DNA of 64,000 bases from Burkholderiales bacterium (GTDB lineage Bacteria; Pseudomonadota; Gammaproteobacteria; Burkholderiales; Burkholderiaceae_C). The notes under the pieces are model-generated. The model did no database searches. It saw only the letters and a program-made list of their open reading frames with translations, and was not told the origin of the DNA. Of the stretch, positions 34,054 through 42,739 are shown piece after piece. The position numbers and the translations under genes are program-made. Location of the stretch: NCBI GenBank assembly GCA_016703325.1, contig JADJCH010000017.1, forward strand, positions 78,012 through 142,011, given 5' to 3'. Positions within the stretch are counted from its first letter, which is position 1. Every line of letters begins with the position of its first letter.

Positions 34054-34625
34054 CCGAGGCGGTCGGAGCCGCCGCCGCCGCTGCTGCAGGGGCCCGACCC
34101 AGCCAGGGGCTGCAGCCGCCGCCGTCGGAACTGCGGGCGGTCTGCTTCGACTGGGGCGGAACGCTGATGGCCGACGATGGCCCCGCCGATCGGCCGATGG
34201 TGGACTGGCCGAAGGTCACCGTGCTGCCCGGCGCGGTCGAGCTGCTGCACGGGCTGCATGGCCGCTGGCGCATCTGCCTGGCCACCAACGCGGCGCAGTC
34301 CAGTCGGGCGCAGATCGAGGCGGCGCTGCAGCGCGCCGGGTTGCGGCCCTGGATCGACGAGATCTTCTGCGCCCGCGAACTGGGCCTGCGCAAGGAGCAG
34401 CCCGCGTTCTGGTCCACCGTGGCCGAGCGCCTGGGGCTGCGGCCCGAGCAGATCGCCATGCTCGGCGACTCGCCCGAAGGCGATGTGCGCGTGCCCCGGC
34501 GCTGCGGCGTGGCGGCCCTGTGGTTCAACGCCGGGGGCCGGCAGCCGCTGCCGCCCGGGGAGGAGCCCCTGCCGATGGTGACGCGGCTGGAGGACTTCGG
34601 CCGCTGGTTGACCGGCCCCGGTTGA
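34050..34625 (+). CDS. HAD-family hydrolase
   Basis: A 191-residue protein starting at GTG 34050, which overlaps the MAPEG stop. HAD motifs: AVCFDWGGTLM (motif I; the nucleophile Asp is followed by W-G-G instead of the usual D-x-D second Asp), CLATNAAQSS (motif II), RKEQPAFWSTV (motif III Lys), and MLGDSPEGDV (motif IV). The loss of the second Asp, replaced by Gly, suggests altered phosphatase chemistry. Substrate unknown. Confidence 0.82.
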   Translation: MTEAVGAAAAAAAGARPSQGLQPPPSELRAVCFDWGGTLMADDGPADRPMVDWPKVTVLPGAVELLHGLHGRWRICLATNAAQSSRAQIEAALQRAGLRPWIDEIFCARELGLRKEQPAFWSTVAERLGLRPEQIAMLGDSPEGDVRVPRRCGVAALWFNAGGRQPLPPGEEPLPMVTRLEDFGRWLTGPG

Positions 34626-34643
34626 GGCCGCCTGGATCCGTCA

Positions 34644-34672
34644 GGGGCGTTTCGTTCGGGGAATGAAACCCC
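34644..34672. terminator. Terminator-like hairpin between convergent genes
   Basis: GGGG-c-GTTTC (34644-34653) pairs with GAAAC-CCC (34665-34672) around an 11-base loop. It lies between the converging HAD gene and the lipoprotein gene and could serve both. Confidence 0.4.
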
Positions 34673-34680
34673 GTCCGCGG

Positions 34681-35202
34681 TCAGTCGCCCGAGGAGCCCT
34701 TGACCTTGGCGGTCACCGGCTGGCGGGTGGTGGCGTCTTCCACCCACACCGTGGAGCCGCTCTGGAGCAGTTCGCCCCGGACGACGTAGCGGGCGTTGGC
34801 CCGGGGGGTGAAGTCCACTTCGCCTTCCACCAACGTGCTCGGGCGGCCCTTGACCAAGTTCATCATGGCCTCTTTGGCGTCGGTGACGTTGTGGCTGGCT
34901 TTGAGCTTGAGCTTCATCGCACGCACGGGCACGCGGCGCTGCACCAAGCTCCGGCTGAAGTCGTAGCCCGCTTTGCCCTTGGCCTCGGCGGTGGTGAAGA
35001 AGCTGTTGGACACCGCCTGCCCATCCACCGCGACCACGGCAAAGATCTGCGCGGTGGTGGGTGACTCCTCCAGGCCACTGTCGGCCAGGGTGGCCACGGG
35101 GCCGGTGTAGCCGGCCGGCACCGGCTCGTAGCTGCCGTTGGTGGTGATGGCGCCGCAGGCGCTGAGGGCGAGTGCGGACAGGATCAGGGGCAGGGTCTTC
35201 AT
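34681..35202 (-). CDS. Hypothetical lipoprotein
   Basis: A 173-residue protein with a lipobox (LILSALALSACG, Cys about residue 16). The start ATG 35202 has GGGAGG upstream. The mature sequence (YTGPVATLADSGLEESPTTA, then IFAVVAVDGQAVSNS, then RVPVRAMKLKLKASHNVTDA) is a beta-rich envelope domain I cannot name. Confidence 0.72.
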   Translation of the reverse strand: MKTLPLILSALALSACGAITTNGSYEPVPAGYTGPVATLADSGLEESPTTAQIFAVVAVDGQAVSNSFFTTAEAKGKAGYDFSRSLVQRRVPVRAMKLKLKASHNVTDAKEAMMNLVKGRPSTLVEGEVDFTPRANARYVVRGELLQSGSTVWVEDATTRQPVTAKVKGSSGD

Positions 35203-35381
35203 CGGGTCCTCCCGGAACGGATCGAAGGGGTTGCTGACCTGACGAAGCGTACGACGCCCGCATGTTGCTTGCTGCACCGGTGCCGGACCGGTTGATCTGC
35301 CTCATCCCTGGGACCGTTGCAACGCAGCAGCGCAGCAACAGGGCGACGGCACGGGTCGCCCGAGACCGGCGGGCGGGTGAC

Positions 35382-36161
35382 TCAGCCCCCGCGCCGCGCG
35401 CGGTAGAGCATGTCCAGCGTGATGTGCCGCACCTCCAGCTTGCTCTGCTCGATGTGGGCGCGCAGCAGGCGCTGGGCCTCGTCGCTGCGGCGGCGGGTGA
35501 TGGCGCCCAGGATGCGGGCGTGTTCGTCGTAGGTGGCGTCGATGCGGGCGGGTTTGGTGAAGTCCAGCCGGCGGATGATGCGGATGCGCTCGGTGATGTC
35601 GGCATGCACCCGCAGCATCTCGCGGTTGCCGCTGCCGGACACCAGGCGGCGGTGGAAGTCCTCGTCCAGGCTGCCCACTTCCACCCGGTCGGCGGAGCGT
35701 TCGGCCGGCGCCACCAGCCACACCGCCGCCAGCTCGGCCAGGGTGGGGCGCTCCTCGGCCTCGCACAGGCGCTGCACCGCGTGGGTCTCCAGCAGGATGC
35801 GCAGGTCGTACAGCGCGTCGAAGGTGTCGAAGTCCAGCGCCGCCACCTGCCAGCCCAGCTTGGGGAAGACCTGCAGGAAGCCCTCACGCTGCAGCCGCTG
35901 CAGGGCCTGGCGCAGGGGGGTGCGGCTGACGGCGACGCGCTGGGTGAGGTCCGCCTCCGAGAAGCGTTCGCCCGGCATCAGCACGAAGTCGTAGATCAGC
36001 TGCTTGACTTCGCGGTAGGCCTGCTCGGCCAGCGAGGCGGGCTCTTGCGTGGCTGAAGCGGCGGGTGTCGTCGCAGACACGGGGACCGGCATGGCCGGTT
36101 CGACCGGTGCGGCGGCATCGTCCGCGGCGGCGCGGGAGGAAGGGTTCAGGCGGCGGGCCAT
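35382..36161 (-). CDS. GntR-family (FCD) transcriptional regulator of the ureide operon
   Basis: A 259-residue regulator. The N-terminal ~35 residues are Ala/Pro-rich. The winged HTH is EQAYREVKQLIYDFVLMPGE then EADLTQRVAVSRTPLRQALQ (about residues 40-90). The FCD effector domain has DALYDLRILLETHAVQRL and three metal-type His: DEDFHRRLV, YDEHARIL and LRAHIEQSK. It is the last gene of the biuret/ureide operon; its likely operator is the palindrome at 46182-46199, upstream of the first gene. The start at 36161 overlaps the AtzH gene by 16 bp. Confidence 0.85.
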   Translation of the reverse strand: MARRLNPSSRAAADDAAAPVEPAMPVPVSATTPAASATQEPASLAEQAYREVKQLIYDFVLMPGERFSEADLTQRVAVSRTPLRQALQRLQREGFLQVFPKLGWQVAALDFDTFDALYDLRILLETHAVQRLCEAEERPTLAELAAVWLVAPAERSADRVEVGSLDEDFHRRLVSGSGNREMLRVHADITERIRIIRRLDFTKPARIDATYDEHARILGAITRRRSDEAQRLLRAHIEQSKLEVRHITLDMLYRARRGG

Positions 36162-36565
36162 TCGATCATGCTGACGTGGGCGGTGACGATTTTCCACCCC
36201 GCGCCGGCCAGGCGAGCCCAGGTCTGGGTCTGGAAGCCCCGCAGGGCGGTGTCGCTGCGAACGAACTCCACCTGCACCACCGCCACATCCGGCCCGAGCG
36301 CCAGGATGCGCAGCTCCTCCAGCCGACGGGTGAACTGCGGCGCCGGCACCTGGGCACGCCAGGCGGCCAGCGCCGTGGCGCCCCATTGCCGGTCGGCGAT
36401 GCCGTAGCGGGTCACACGTTCGTCGTCCCAGAAGAAGTCGGCCAGCGCCGCGGTGTCGTTGGCCATCAGCGCGGCCTCGTAGGCCTCGAACAGCGGCAGC
36501 AGCTCGGCATGCACCGCCGCCAGGTCGAGCTGGTCGGTGCGCAGGCCCGGGGAGGGGGTGGTCAT
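36146..36565 (-). CDS. atzH: AtzH/HpxZ-like protein (DUF3225)
   Basis: A 139-residue NTF2-like (cystatin-fold) protein: ELLPLFEAYEAALMANDTAA, then FFWDDERVTRYGIADRQWG (about residues 44-62), then VAVVQVEFVRS and a C-terminal WKIVTAHVSMIEW. This is the DUF3225 family, found as HpxZ in oxalurate catabolism and AtzH in the cyanuric-acid/biuret route, where AtzH was reported to act on carboxylated urea compounds. The ATG overlaps the allophanate hydrolase stop as ATGA, so both are co-translated. Confidence 0.85.
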   Translation of the reverse strand: MTTPSPGLRTDQLDLAAVHAELLPLFEAYEAALMANDTAALADFFWDDERVTRYGIADRQWGATALAAWRAQVPAPQFTRRLEELRILALGPDVAVVQVEFVRSDTALRGFQTQTWARLAGAGWKIVTAHVSMIEWPAA

Positions 36566-38469
36566 GCCGCTTCCCCCCGGGCCCGGGCGGCCATGTAGGC
36601 GCGCCAGCCGCCGTGGGCGCTGATGTCCGGCGCAGTGGCGAGCGCGGCGCCTTCGCAGATGAAGCCCTTCACCCAGCGGCTGGGCCCGGCGGGTGTCGGC
36701 ACCTCCTCGGCCAGCTCCACCGAGCCCAGGCCGAGCGGCGGCGGGATCAGCGCGAGGAAGCTGCCGATCTGGTCCAGCGGCAGCTCGTAGACCTCCAGCT
36801 CGATGGCGTGGCCGACCTCATCGTCCGCGACGCGGGCCAGCCCCGGCTTGGGCGGCACCGTGCCCGGCAGAGCGTGCAGGCGGTAGCGCGCCGCGCTGCG
36901 GGTGCGCGCCAGCAGGCGGGCCCCGCGCTCGACCAGCTGGCCATGCAGCGGCATGCCGGACAGGTGGGCGCCGACCACGGCCAGCGCCAGCGTCGGGGCG
37001 GCTGCCGGCCATCGCTTCGGCACGGCGACTGGCGGCAGCGCCAGCCCGGCGCCGCGTGGCAGCGGCGCAGCACAGCGTTCCCAGCGGCTGCCCAGCGCGG
37101 CCAGGGCGGCGTCGCTGCCGCCGGGGGCGACGAAGGTGACGCCGAAGGGCAGGCCGGACGGCGTCGCTTCGGCCGGCAGCGCCAGCGCCGCCAGGCCCAG
37201 CAGGTTGACGAAGTTGGTGTAGCGCCCCAGCGCGCTGTTGGCCCGCAGCGGCTCGGCCGCCACCTCCGCCAGCGTCGGGTGGGTGGGCGCAGTGGGCAGC
37301 ATCAGCACATCGACGTCTGCCCAGGTGGCCAGGGTGGCCTGTTCCAGATCCTTCAGCCGGTACTGCGCCTCGAAGGTGGAGGTGGCGTCGTGGTCCAGCG
37401 CCTGGGCGATGACCTGGTGCACCGTCGGGTCCAGCGCCTCGGGCTGCTCGGCCAGCAGGCGGCGCACCACGCTGTGGCGCTCCGCCACCCAGGGGCCGTC
37501 GTAGAGCAGTGCAGCCACGGCGAAGAAGGTGCCCAGGTCCACCGGCACGATCTCCAGGCCCTCGCCGGCCCAGGCCGGTGGGGCCGCCGCGTCGTCCTGC
37601 GGGGTCAAGCCGGTCAGCCGCTGCAGCGCCGCCTGCCAGGCCTGGGGGTAGCCCAGGGCGCCATCCAGCTCGGCCGTGGCGGCGGGCACGCCGATGCGCA
37701 AGGGCCGGCCCAGCCGACCCAGCCAGGGCAGTCGGGGTGCATGGCGCTGGAACACCGGGCCTTCGTCCGGCCCTTCGATCACCGCCATCACCTCGGCGGC
37801 GTCGGCCAGGTCCAGCGCGAAGACACTCACCACATCCAGCGTGCGGCAGGCCGGCAGCACGCCGTTCATCGGCACCGCGCCGGGGGTGGGCTTGAGCCCG
37901 ACCAGCTGGTTGAAGCCGGCGGGGATGCGGCCGGAGCCGGCGGTGTCGGTGCCCAGCGCAAAGGGCAGCAGACCACGCGCCACCACGGAGGCCGAGCCGG
38001 AGCTGGAACCGCCGCTGACCCGGCTGGGGTCCAGGGTGTTGGGCACCGCGCCGTAGGGCGAGCGGGTGCCGACCAGCCCGGTGGCGAACTGGTCCAGGTT
38101 GGTCTTGCCCAGCAGCACCGCACCCGCGGCACGCAGGCGCTGCACCACGCTGGCGTCCTGCGTGGCCAGGGTGGCGAAGGCCGGGCAGGCGGCGGTGGTG
38201 GGCCAGCCGGCCACGTCGATGTTGTCCTTCACCGCGAACGGCACGCCGTACAGCGGCAGCGCCTGCGGGTCATCGCCGGCGGCGGTACGGCGTTCGGCCA
38301 GGGCCTGGAGCTGTTCGTCCAGCTGCTGCGGGCTGGCCAGGCAGATCCAGGCCGGGTCCTGCGGATCCAGGCGGTCGAGCAGGCTGGCCAGCAGGGACGC
38401 CGGCTGCGCACCGGCCTGGTAGGCGGCGCGCCACTGGGCGATCGTCACGGGCAGGGTCGTGGAGGACAT
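36562..38469 (-). CDS. atzF: Allophanate hydrolase (amidase signature family)
   Basis: A 635-residue enzyme that splits allophanate into ammonia and CO2. The amidase-signature Ser-Ser-Lys triad is visible: Lys in VPFAVKDNIDVAG (about 81), cis-Ser in GGSSSGSASVVARG (about 153), nucleophile in GTDTAGSGRIPAG (about 177). The C-terminal ~150 residues are the allophanate hydrolase-specific domain (VVGAHLSGMPLHGQL, then VYELPLDQIGSFLALIP). It lies 28 bp after the cysteine hydrolase gene. Confidence 0.93.
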   Translation of the reverse strand: MSSTTLPVTIAQWRAAYQAGAQPASLLASLLDRLDPQDPAWICLASPQQLDEQLQALAERRTAAGDDPQALPLYGVPFAVKDNIDVAGWPTTAACPAFATLATQDASVVQRLRAAGAVLLGKTNLDQFATGLVGTRSPYGAVPNTLDPSRVSGGSSSGSASVVARGLLPFALGTDTAGSGRIPAGFNQLVGLKPTPGAVPMNGVLPACRTLDVVSVFALDLADAAEVMAVIEGPDEGPVFQRHAPRLPWLGRLGRPLRIGVPAATAELDGALGYPQAWQAALQRLTGLTPQDDAAAPPAWAGEGLEIVPVDLGTFFAVAALLYDGPWVAERHSVVRRLLAEQPEALDPTVHQVIAQALDHDATSTFEAQYRLKDLEQATLATWADVDVLMLPTAPTHPTLAEVAAEPLRANSALGRYTNFVNLLGLAALALPAEATPSGLPFGVTFVAPGGSDAALAALGSRWERCAAPLPRGAGLALPPVAVPKRWPAAAPTLALAVVGAHLSGMPLHGQLVERGARLLARTRSAARYRLHALPGTVPPKPGLARVADDEVGHAIELEVYELPLDQIGSFLALIPPPLGLGSVELAEEVPTPAGPSRWVKGFICEGAALATAPDISAHGGWRAYMAARARGEAA

Positions 38470-38497
38470 GGGAGGCTCGGTGGGTTCCGGAAAGGTC

Positions 38498-39184
38498 TCA
38501 GGGTTGGCGCACAGGGGCGCCGCGCAGCGCCGCGATCAGGTCGTCGCAGCGGCCGGTCCAGCCGACGATGGCGCCCTGCGCGCGCAGCATCGCCAGCGTG
38601 GCGGCCTTGAACTCGGGGAAGTAGCTCTCGCTGCCGTCCTCCAGCAGCAGGCATTCGTAGCCGCGGTCGTTGGCCTCGCGCATGGTGGTCTGCACGCAGA
38701 CCTCGGTGGTCACGCCGGTGAACACCAGGTGGGTGATGCTGCGTGCCCTCAGCAGGGCCTGCAGGTCCGTGCCGCAGAAGGCGCCCTTGCCGGGTTTGTC
38801 CAGCACCAGCTCGCCATCGATCGGCACCAGCTCGGGAATGATGGCGTGGCCCGGCTCGCCCTGGATCAGCACGCGGCCCATCGGCCCCACATCGCCGATG
38901 CGCAGCGACGGGTTGCCGCGGTTCAACTTGGCCGGCGGGCAGTCCGACAGGTCCGGCGCGTGGCCCTCGCGGGTGTGCACCACCCAGCCGCCCGCCGCCC
39001 GCCAGGCCGCCAGCAGGCGCTGCAGCGCCGGCACGATGGCCTGCAGCCGCGTCACGTCGTTGCCCAGGCTGGCGCCGAAGCCGCCGGGCTCGACGAAGTC
39101 GCGCTGCATGTCGATGATCACCAGCGCCGTGCGCGCCAGCGGCAGTGCGAAGGGCCAGGGCTGGGCGGGGATATGGAGATTCAT
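38498..39184 (-). CDS. Isochorismatase-family cysteine hydrolase, candidate triuret hydrolase
   Basis: A 228-residue cysteine hydrolase with an Asp-Lys-Cys triad: Asp25 in VIIDMQRDF, Lys in VLDKPGKGAF (about 133), Cys in VTTEVCVQTT (about 167). It is clearly related to, but distinct from, the biuret hydrolase encoded 1.6 kb upstream. BiuH and the triuret hydrolase TrtA belong to this family, so a TrtA-like role is my inference from context. A second biuret hydrolase or a ureide amidase are alternatives. Gene lies 8 bp after the ATPase stop. Confidence 0.75.
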   Translation of the reverse strand: MNLHIPAQPWPFALPLARTALVIIDMQRDFVEPGGFGASLGNDVTRLQAIVPALQRLLAAWRAAGGWVVHTREGHAPDLSDCPPAKLNRGNPSLRIGDVGPMGRVLIQGEPGHAIIPELVPIDGELVLDKPGKGAFCGTDLQALLRARSITHLVFTGVTTEVCVQTTMREANDRGYECLLLEDGSESYFPEFKAATLAMLRAQGAIVGWTGRCDDLIAALRGAPVRQP

Positions 39185-39192
39185 GGCTATCC

Positions 39193-40819
39193 TCAATGTC
39201 CACCCATGTGATGGCCGAGCTGCTGGCGGTCCGCGCTGGCCGCCGGTGTGTCGAACACGATGCGCCCGCCGCTCATCACCACGATGCGGTCGGCCAGCGC
39301 GAGCAGCTCGTCCAGGTCCTCGCTGACCAGCAGCACGGCGGCGCCGCGGTCGCGGGCGGCGCGCAGGCGGCCGTGGATCTCGGCCACCGCGGCGAAATCC
39401 AGGCCGAACACCGGGTTGGACACCAGCAGCAGTTCGGCCTCGCCGGCCAGCTCGCGCGCCAGCACGGCGCGCTGCACATTGCCGCCCGAGAGCGTGCGCA
39501 TCGCTGCGCCCTCGCCGCGGGTCTTGACGCCGTACTCGGCGATCCAGGCGCGGGCCCGTTCGCGCAGCGCCGCCCAGCGCACCCAGCCGCCGCGCCAGGG
39601 CGGGGAGGCCCAGGGCGGCTCGTCGAAGCTGCGCAGCGCCATGTTCTGCGCCACGCTGAGTTCGCCCACGCAGGCATTGCGCAGCGGCTCCTCCGGCAGC
39701 GCGCGCACCTTGAGTCGGCGGAACTGCCGCCGAGTTGCCGCGAAGGGCTGTGCCGACACGCGCACCTCGCCCGCCGGCCCGGCCGCGCTGGCCCACCAGG
39801 GCCTCCATCAACTCGCGCTGTCCGTTGCCGGAGACACCCGCCACGCCGACGATCTCACCGGCATGCACCGACAGGTCCAGCGCCTGCACGGCCGGCTCGC
39901 CGCGGTCGCCCTGCACGGTCAGGCCCTGCACAGACAGGCGCAGCGGCCCCGGCTCGCGCGGCGTGGCCGTCGTCGTCACGGCCACCGCCGGGTGCTCCCC
40001 CTCGTGCAGCACTTCGTCGCGGGCGGGGTGGGCGTCTCCGGACGACTCCCCCACCATTGCTGCGGCCAGCGCGGCGGGTGTGGTGGACGCCACCGCGCCG
40101 CTGGTGATGAGCCGGCCGCGGCGCAGCACGCTGACGTCGTCCGCATAGGCCGTGACCTCGCGGAACTTGTGGGTGATCAGGACGATGGAGCAATGGCCGG
40201 CATGCGCCCGCTCGGCCAGGGCGCCCAGCACCTCGTCGGCCTCCTGCGGCGTGAGCACGGAGGTGGGCTCGTCCAGGATCAGCAGGCGCGGCCGCAGGTA
40301 GAGCTGCTTGAGGATCTCCAGCTTCTGTTTTTCGCCGGCCGAGAGGTCCGCCGGCGTGGCGTCCAGGTCGAGCCGGAAGGGCGTGGTCTGCAGGAAGGCC
40401 TTCAGGTCCGCGCGCACGGCCTTCCAGTCCACCACCGCGGGCAGCCGGCCGCGCGCCAGCAGCAGGTTCTCCGCCACCGTCATGCCCGGCACCACGGTGA
40501 AGTGCTGGTAGACCATGCCGATGCCGAGATCGCGCGCCACGGTGGGGGAGGTGATGGCCACTTCACGCCCGTCGATCACCACGCTGCCGGTGCTGGGCGG
40601 CTGGTAGCCGACCACGCACTTGACCAGCGTGCTCTTGCCTGCGCCGTTTTCGCCCAGCAGCGCGTGCACCGTGCCGGGCCGCACCGACAGCGACACATCG
40701 TCCAGCGCGGTGAAGGCGCCGAAGCGTTTGGTGAGGTTGACTGTATCCAGCGCCAGCCCCCCGGGAGGCAGCGCATGGCCGGGGGCGTGGAAGGCGGCGG
40801 GGTCGAGCGGGGCGATCAT
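39193..40819 (-). pseudogene. BMP-type ABC transporter ATP-binding protein, single-base frameshift
   Basis: The two halves add up to a normal tandem-ATPase subunit of about 540 residues. N-terminal NBD: GENGAGKST, VYQHFTVVPGM, LSAGEKQKLEIL, LLILDEPTSVLTP. C-terminal NBD: degenerate Walker A GVSGNGQREL, signature LSGGNVQRAVLAREL, SNPVFGLDF. The reading frame breaks at 39770-39772, where the minus strand has GGG; with GG the protein would read GRAGGEVRVSAQPFAATR without interruption. Either a sequencing/assembly error or a real inactivating mutation; the rest is intact and conserved, which favours an error or a recent event. Confidence 0.8.
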
Positions 40820-40832
40820 GCGGCGCGCCCGG

Positions 40833-41531
40833 TCAGGCCCGGTCCGGCCAGGCCTGCAGCACCGCCAGCACGGCGGCCGAGTCGGCCACGGCGCCGAAGA
40901 CGCCACCCTGCATCTGGATCATCTTCAGCGCCGCCTCGTGGTTGCCGCGGTCGGTGGCGCCGGTGCAGTCGCTGAGCATCACGCACTCGAAGCCGCGGTC
41001 GTTGGCCTCGCGCATGGTGGTGTGCACGCACACGTCGGTGGTGATGCCGGTGAGGATCAGGTTGCGGATGCCGCGGGTGTGCAGGATCAGCTCCAGGTCG
41101 GTGGCGCAGAAGCTGCCCTTGCCGGGCTTGTCGATGATGGGCTCGCCGGCGATCGGGTAGAGCTCGTGGATGATGTCCCAGCCCGGTTCACCCCGCACCA
41201 GGATGCGGCCGCAGGGGCCCGAGTCGCCGATGCCGGCGCCGATCTGCTGCGAGCGCCAGCGCTTGTTGGCCGGCAGGTCGGCCAGGTCCGGCCGGTGGCC
41301 CTCGCGGGTGTGGATCACGTGCAGGCCGGTGCGGCGGGCCTGGGCCAGCAGGACCTTCAGCGGCTCGATGGGCGCACGCGTCAGGCTGATGTCGTAGCCC
41401 ATGGCGTCGACATAACCGCCCTGGCCGCAGAAGTCGGTCTGCATGTCGATGATCACCAGCGCGGTGTTGGCCGGGGTGAACTGGCCGTCGTAGGGCCAGG
41501 CGTAGGGGACGGAGGCGAGGGTGGTGCTCAT
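40833..41531 (-). CDS. biuH: Biuret amidohydrolase
   Basis: A 232-residue isochorismatase-fold cysteine hydrolase. The triad is Asp29 (VIIDMQTDFCGQGGYVD), Lys in IIDKPGKGSFCATD and Cys in GITTDVCVHTTMREAN. From memory it matches the Rhizobium biuret hydrolase closely over much of its length (THREGHRPDLADLPANKRWR-like segment, GAGIGDSGPCGRIL). It converts biuret to allophanate and ammonia; allophanate hydrolase downstream completes the step to CO2. Confidence 0.88.
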   Translation of the reverse strand: MSTTLASVPYAWPYDGQFTPANTALVIIDMQTDFCGQGGYVDAMGYDISLTRAPIEPLKVLLAQARRTGLHVIHTREGHRPDLADLPANKRWRSQQIGAGIGDSGPCGRILVRGEPGWDIIHELYPIAGEPIIDKPGKGSFCATDLELILHTRGIRNLILTGITTDVCVHTTMREANDRGFECVMLSDCTGATDRGNHEAALKMIQMQGGVFGAVADSAAVLAVLQAWPDRA

Positions 41532-41582
41532 GTCGGGTCCTCGGGATCGCGGCGTGTCGGGCGGGCGCTCAGGGCTCAGGGC

Positions 41583-42599
41583 TCAGGGCTGCAGCAGGTT
41601 GGGCTCTTCGCCGCGGTAGGTGCGGGTGGGCGGCGCGAAACCGCAGGAGCGGCCGTCGGTGTGCACCACCTCGGCCTCCCAGGGCAGGCGAAAGCGGCCG
41701 GCCACCATGTCGCGCATGAAGGTGTAGGGGCAGTCCTGTGCGCCATCCTGCACGGCCACGTAGCCGCGGTGCCACAGCTGGTAGGGGTTGTTCTCCACGC
41801 CCCAGTGCAGGCGCGCGTCGCGGATCAGGTCGGGCCGGATCTCCGCGCAGATGATCTCGTCGGGCCGCCCGCCGCCCTGGGCGATGACGCGGCCCTCGTG
41901 GTCGCAGACCATGGCCTCGCCCATCGAGTCGAAGCTGCCGTCGCTGCCGCAGAGGCAGACGCTGGCGGTGGCCATCAGGTTCTGGAAGGCGTTGGCCTGG
42001 TTGGTGATCTGCCAGGCGTGGCGGATCGGCGCGGTGTAGCCGGCGGTGCGGATCATCAGCTCGGCCCCCCGGTAGGCGCACTCGCGCGCCATCTCCGGGA
42101 ACATGCCGTCGTGGCAGATGATCAGGCCGATCTTCAGGCCTTTGGGGCCGACGCACACGGGTATGCCCATGTTGCCGGGCTCCCAGGCCTCCACCGGAAT
42201 CCACGGATGGAACTTGCGGTAGTAGAGCTGCAGCCGGCCCTGGTCGTCGATGATGATCCCGGTGTTGTAGGGGTTGCCGCCGGGGTTCTTCTCCATGATC
42301 GAGAAGCAGCCCCAGATGCGGTGCTCCACGCAGGCAGCCTTGAAGGCGGCGACCTCCGGCCCGTCGAGCGTGACCATCAGCTCGTCGGCCGTGCTCATCG
42401 ACAGGCCGTGCAGCGAGTACTCCGGAAACACCACTAGGTCCATCTGCGCATAGCCACGCCGGGCCTTTCCGACCATCTCGACGATGCGCTGCGTCTGCGC
42501 GGCCACCTGCGCGGGCGTCTCCACCACCGGCAGTTGCAGCTGCACCAGGCCGACGACCACGCCGGCCGGTGTCTTGTTCAGGCCTCCGAGTCCACTCAT
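41583..42599 (-). CDS. Formamidase / aliphatic amidase (nitrilase superfamily)
   Basis: A 338-residue carbon-nitrogen hydrolase. The catalytic Glu-Lys-Cys are in VVFPEYSLHGLS (about 60), YYRKFHPWIPVE (about 134) and LIICHDGMFPEMA (about 167). GGLNKTPAGVVVGLVQLQLP at the start and AGYTAPIRHAWQITNQANAF are typical of AmiF formamidase. It would release ammonia from formamide or a short amide. It is the first enzyme gene after the permeases and belongs to the operon. Confidence 0.88.
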   Translation of the reverse strand: MSGLGGLNKTPAGVVVGLVQLQLPVVETPAQVAAQTQRIVEMVGKARRGYAQMDLVVFPEYSLHGLSMSTADELMVTLDGPEVAAFKAACVEHRIWGCFSIMEKNPGGNPYNTGIIIDDQGRLQLYYRKFHPWIPVEAWEPGNMGIPVCVGPKGLKIGLIICHDGMFPEMARECAYRGAELMIRTAGYTAPIRHAWQITNQANAFQNLMATASVCLCGSDGSFDSMGEAMVCDHEGRVIAQGGGRPDEIICAEIRPDLIRDARLHWGVENNPYQLWHRGYVAVQDGAQDCPYTFMRDMVAGRFRLPWEAEVVHTDGRSCGFAPPTRTYRGEEPNLLQP

Positions 42600-42739
42600 G
42601 ACTGCCCCTCGTCCGCCGTGTACGTCGGCCGGTCCCCCACGGGGACGGCGGGCCGGCTTGGGGCGGCCCGGCGCTCGGCCCGCAACCCTTCCTTTGAAGC
42701 AGGGTGTTTCATCAACAACTCCTATTCAGGACAACGGTT
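42600..42739. other. Intercistronic region between the permease and formamidase genes
   Basis: 140 bp without a gene inside the operon. GTCCCC-CAC-GGGGAC (42632-42646) forms a short stem. I see no T-tract and no second promoter. Confidence 0.3.
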
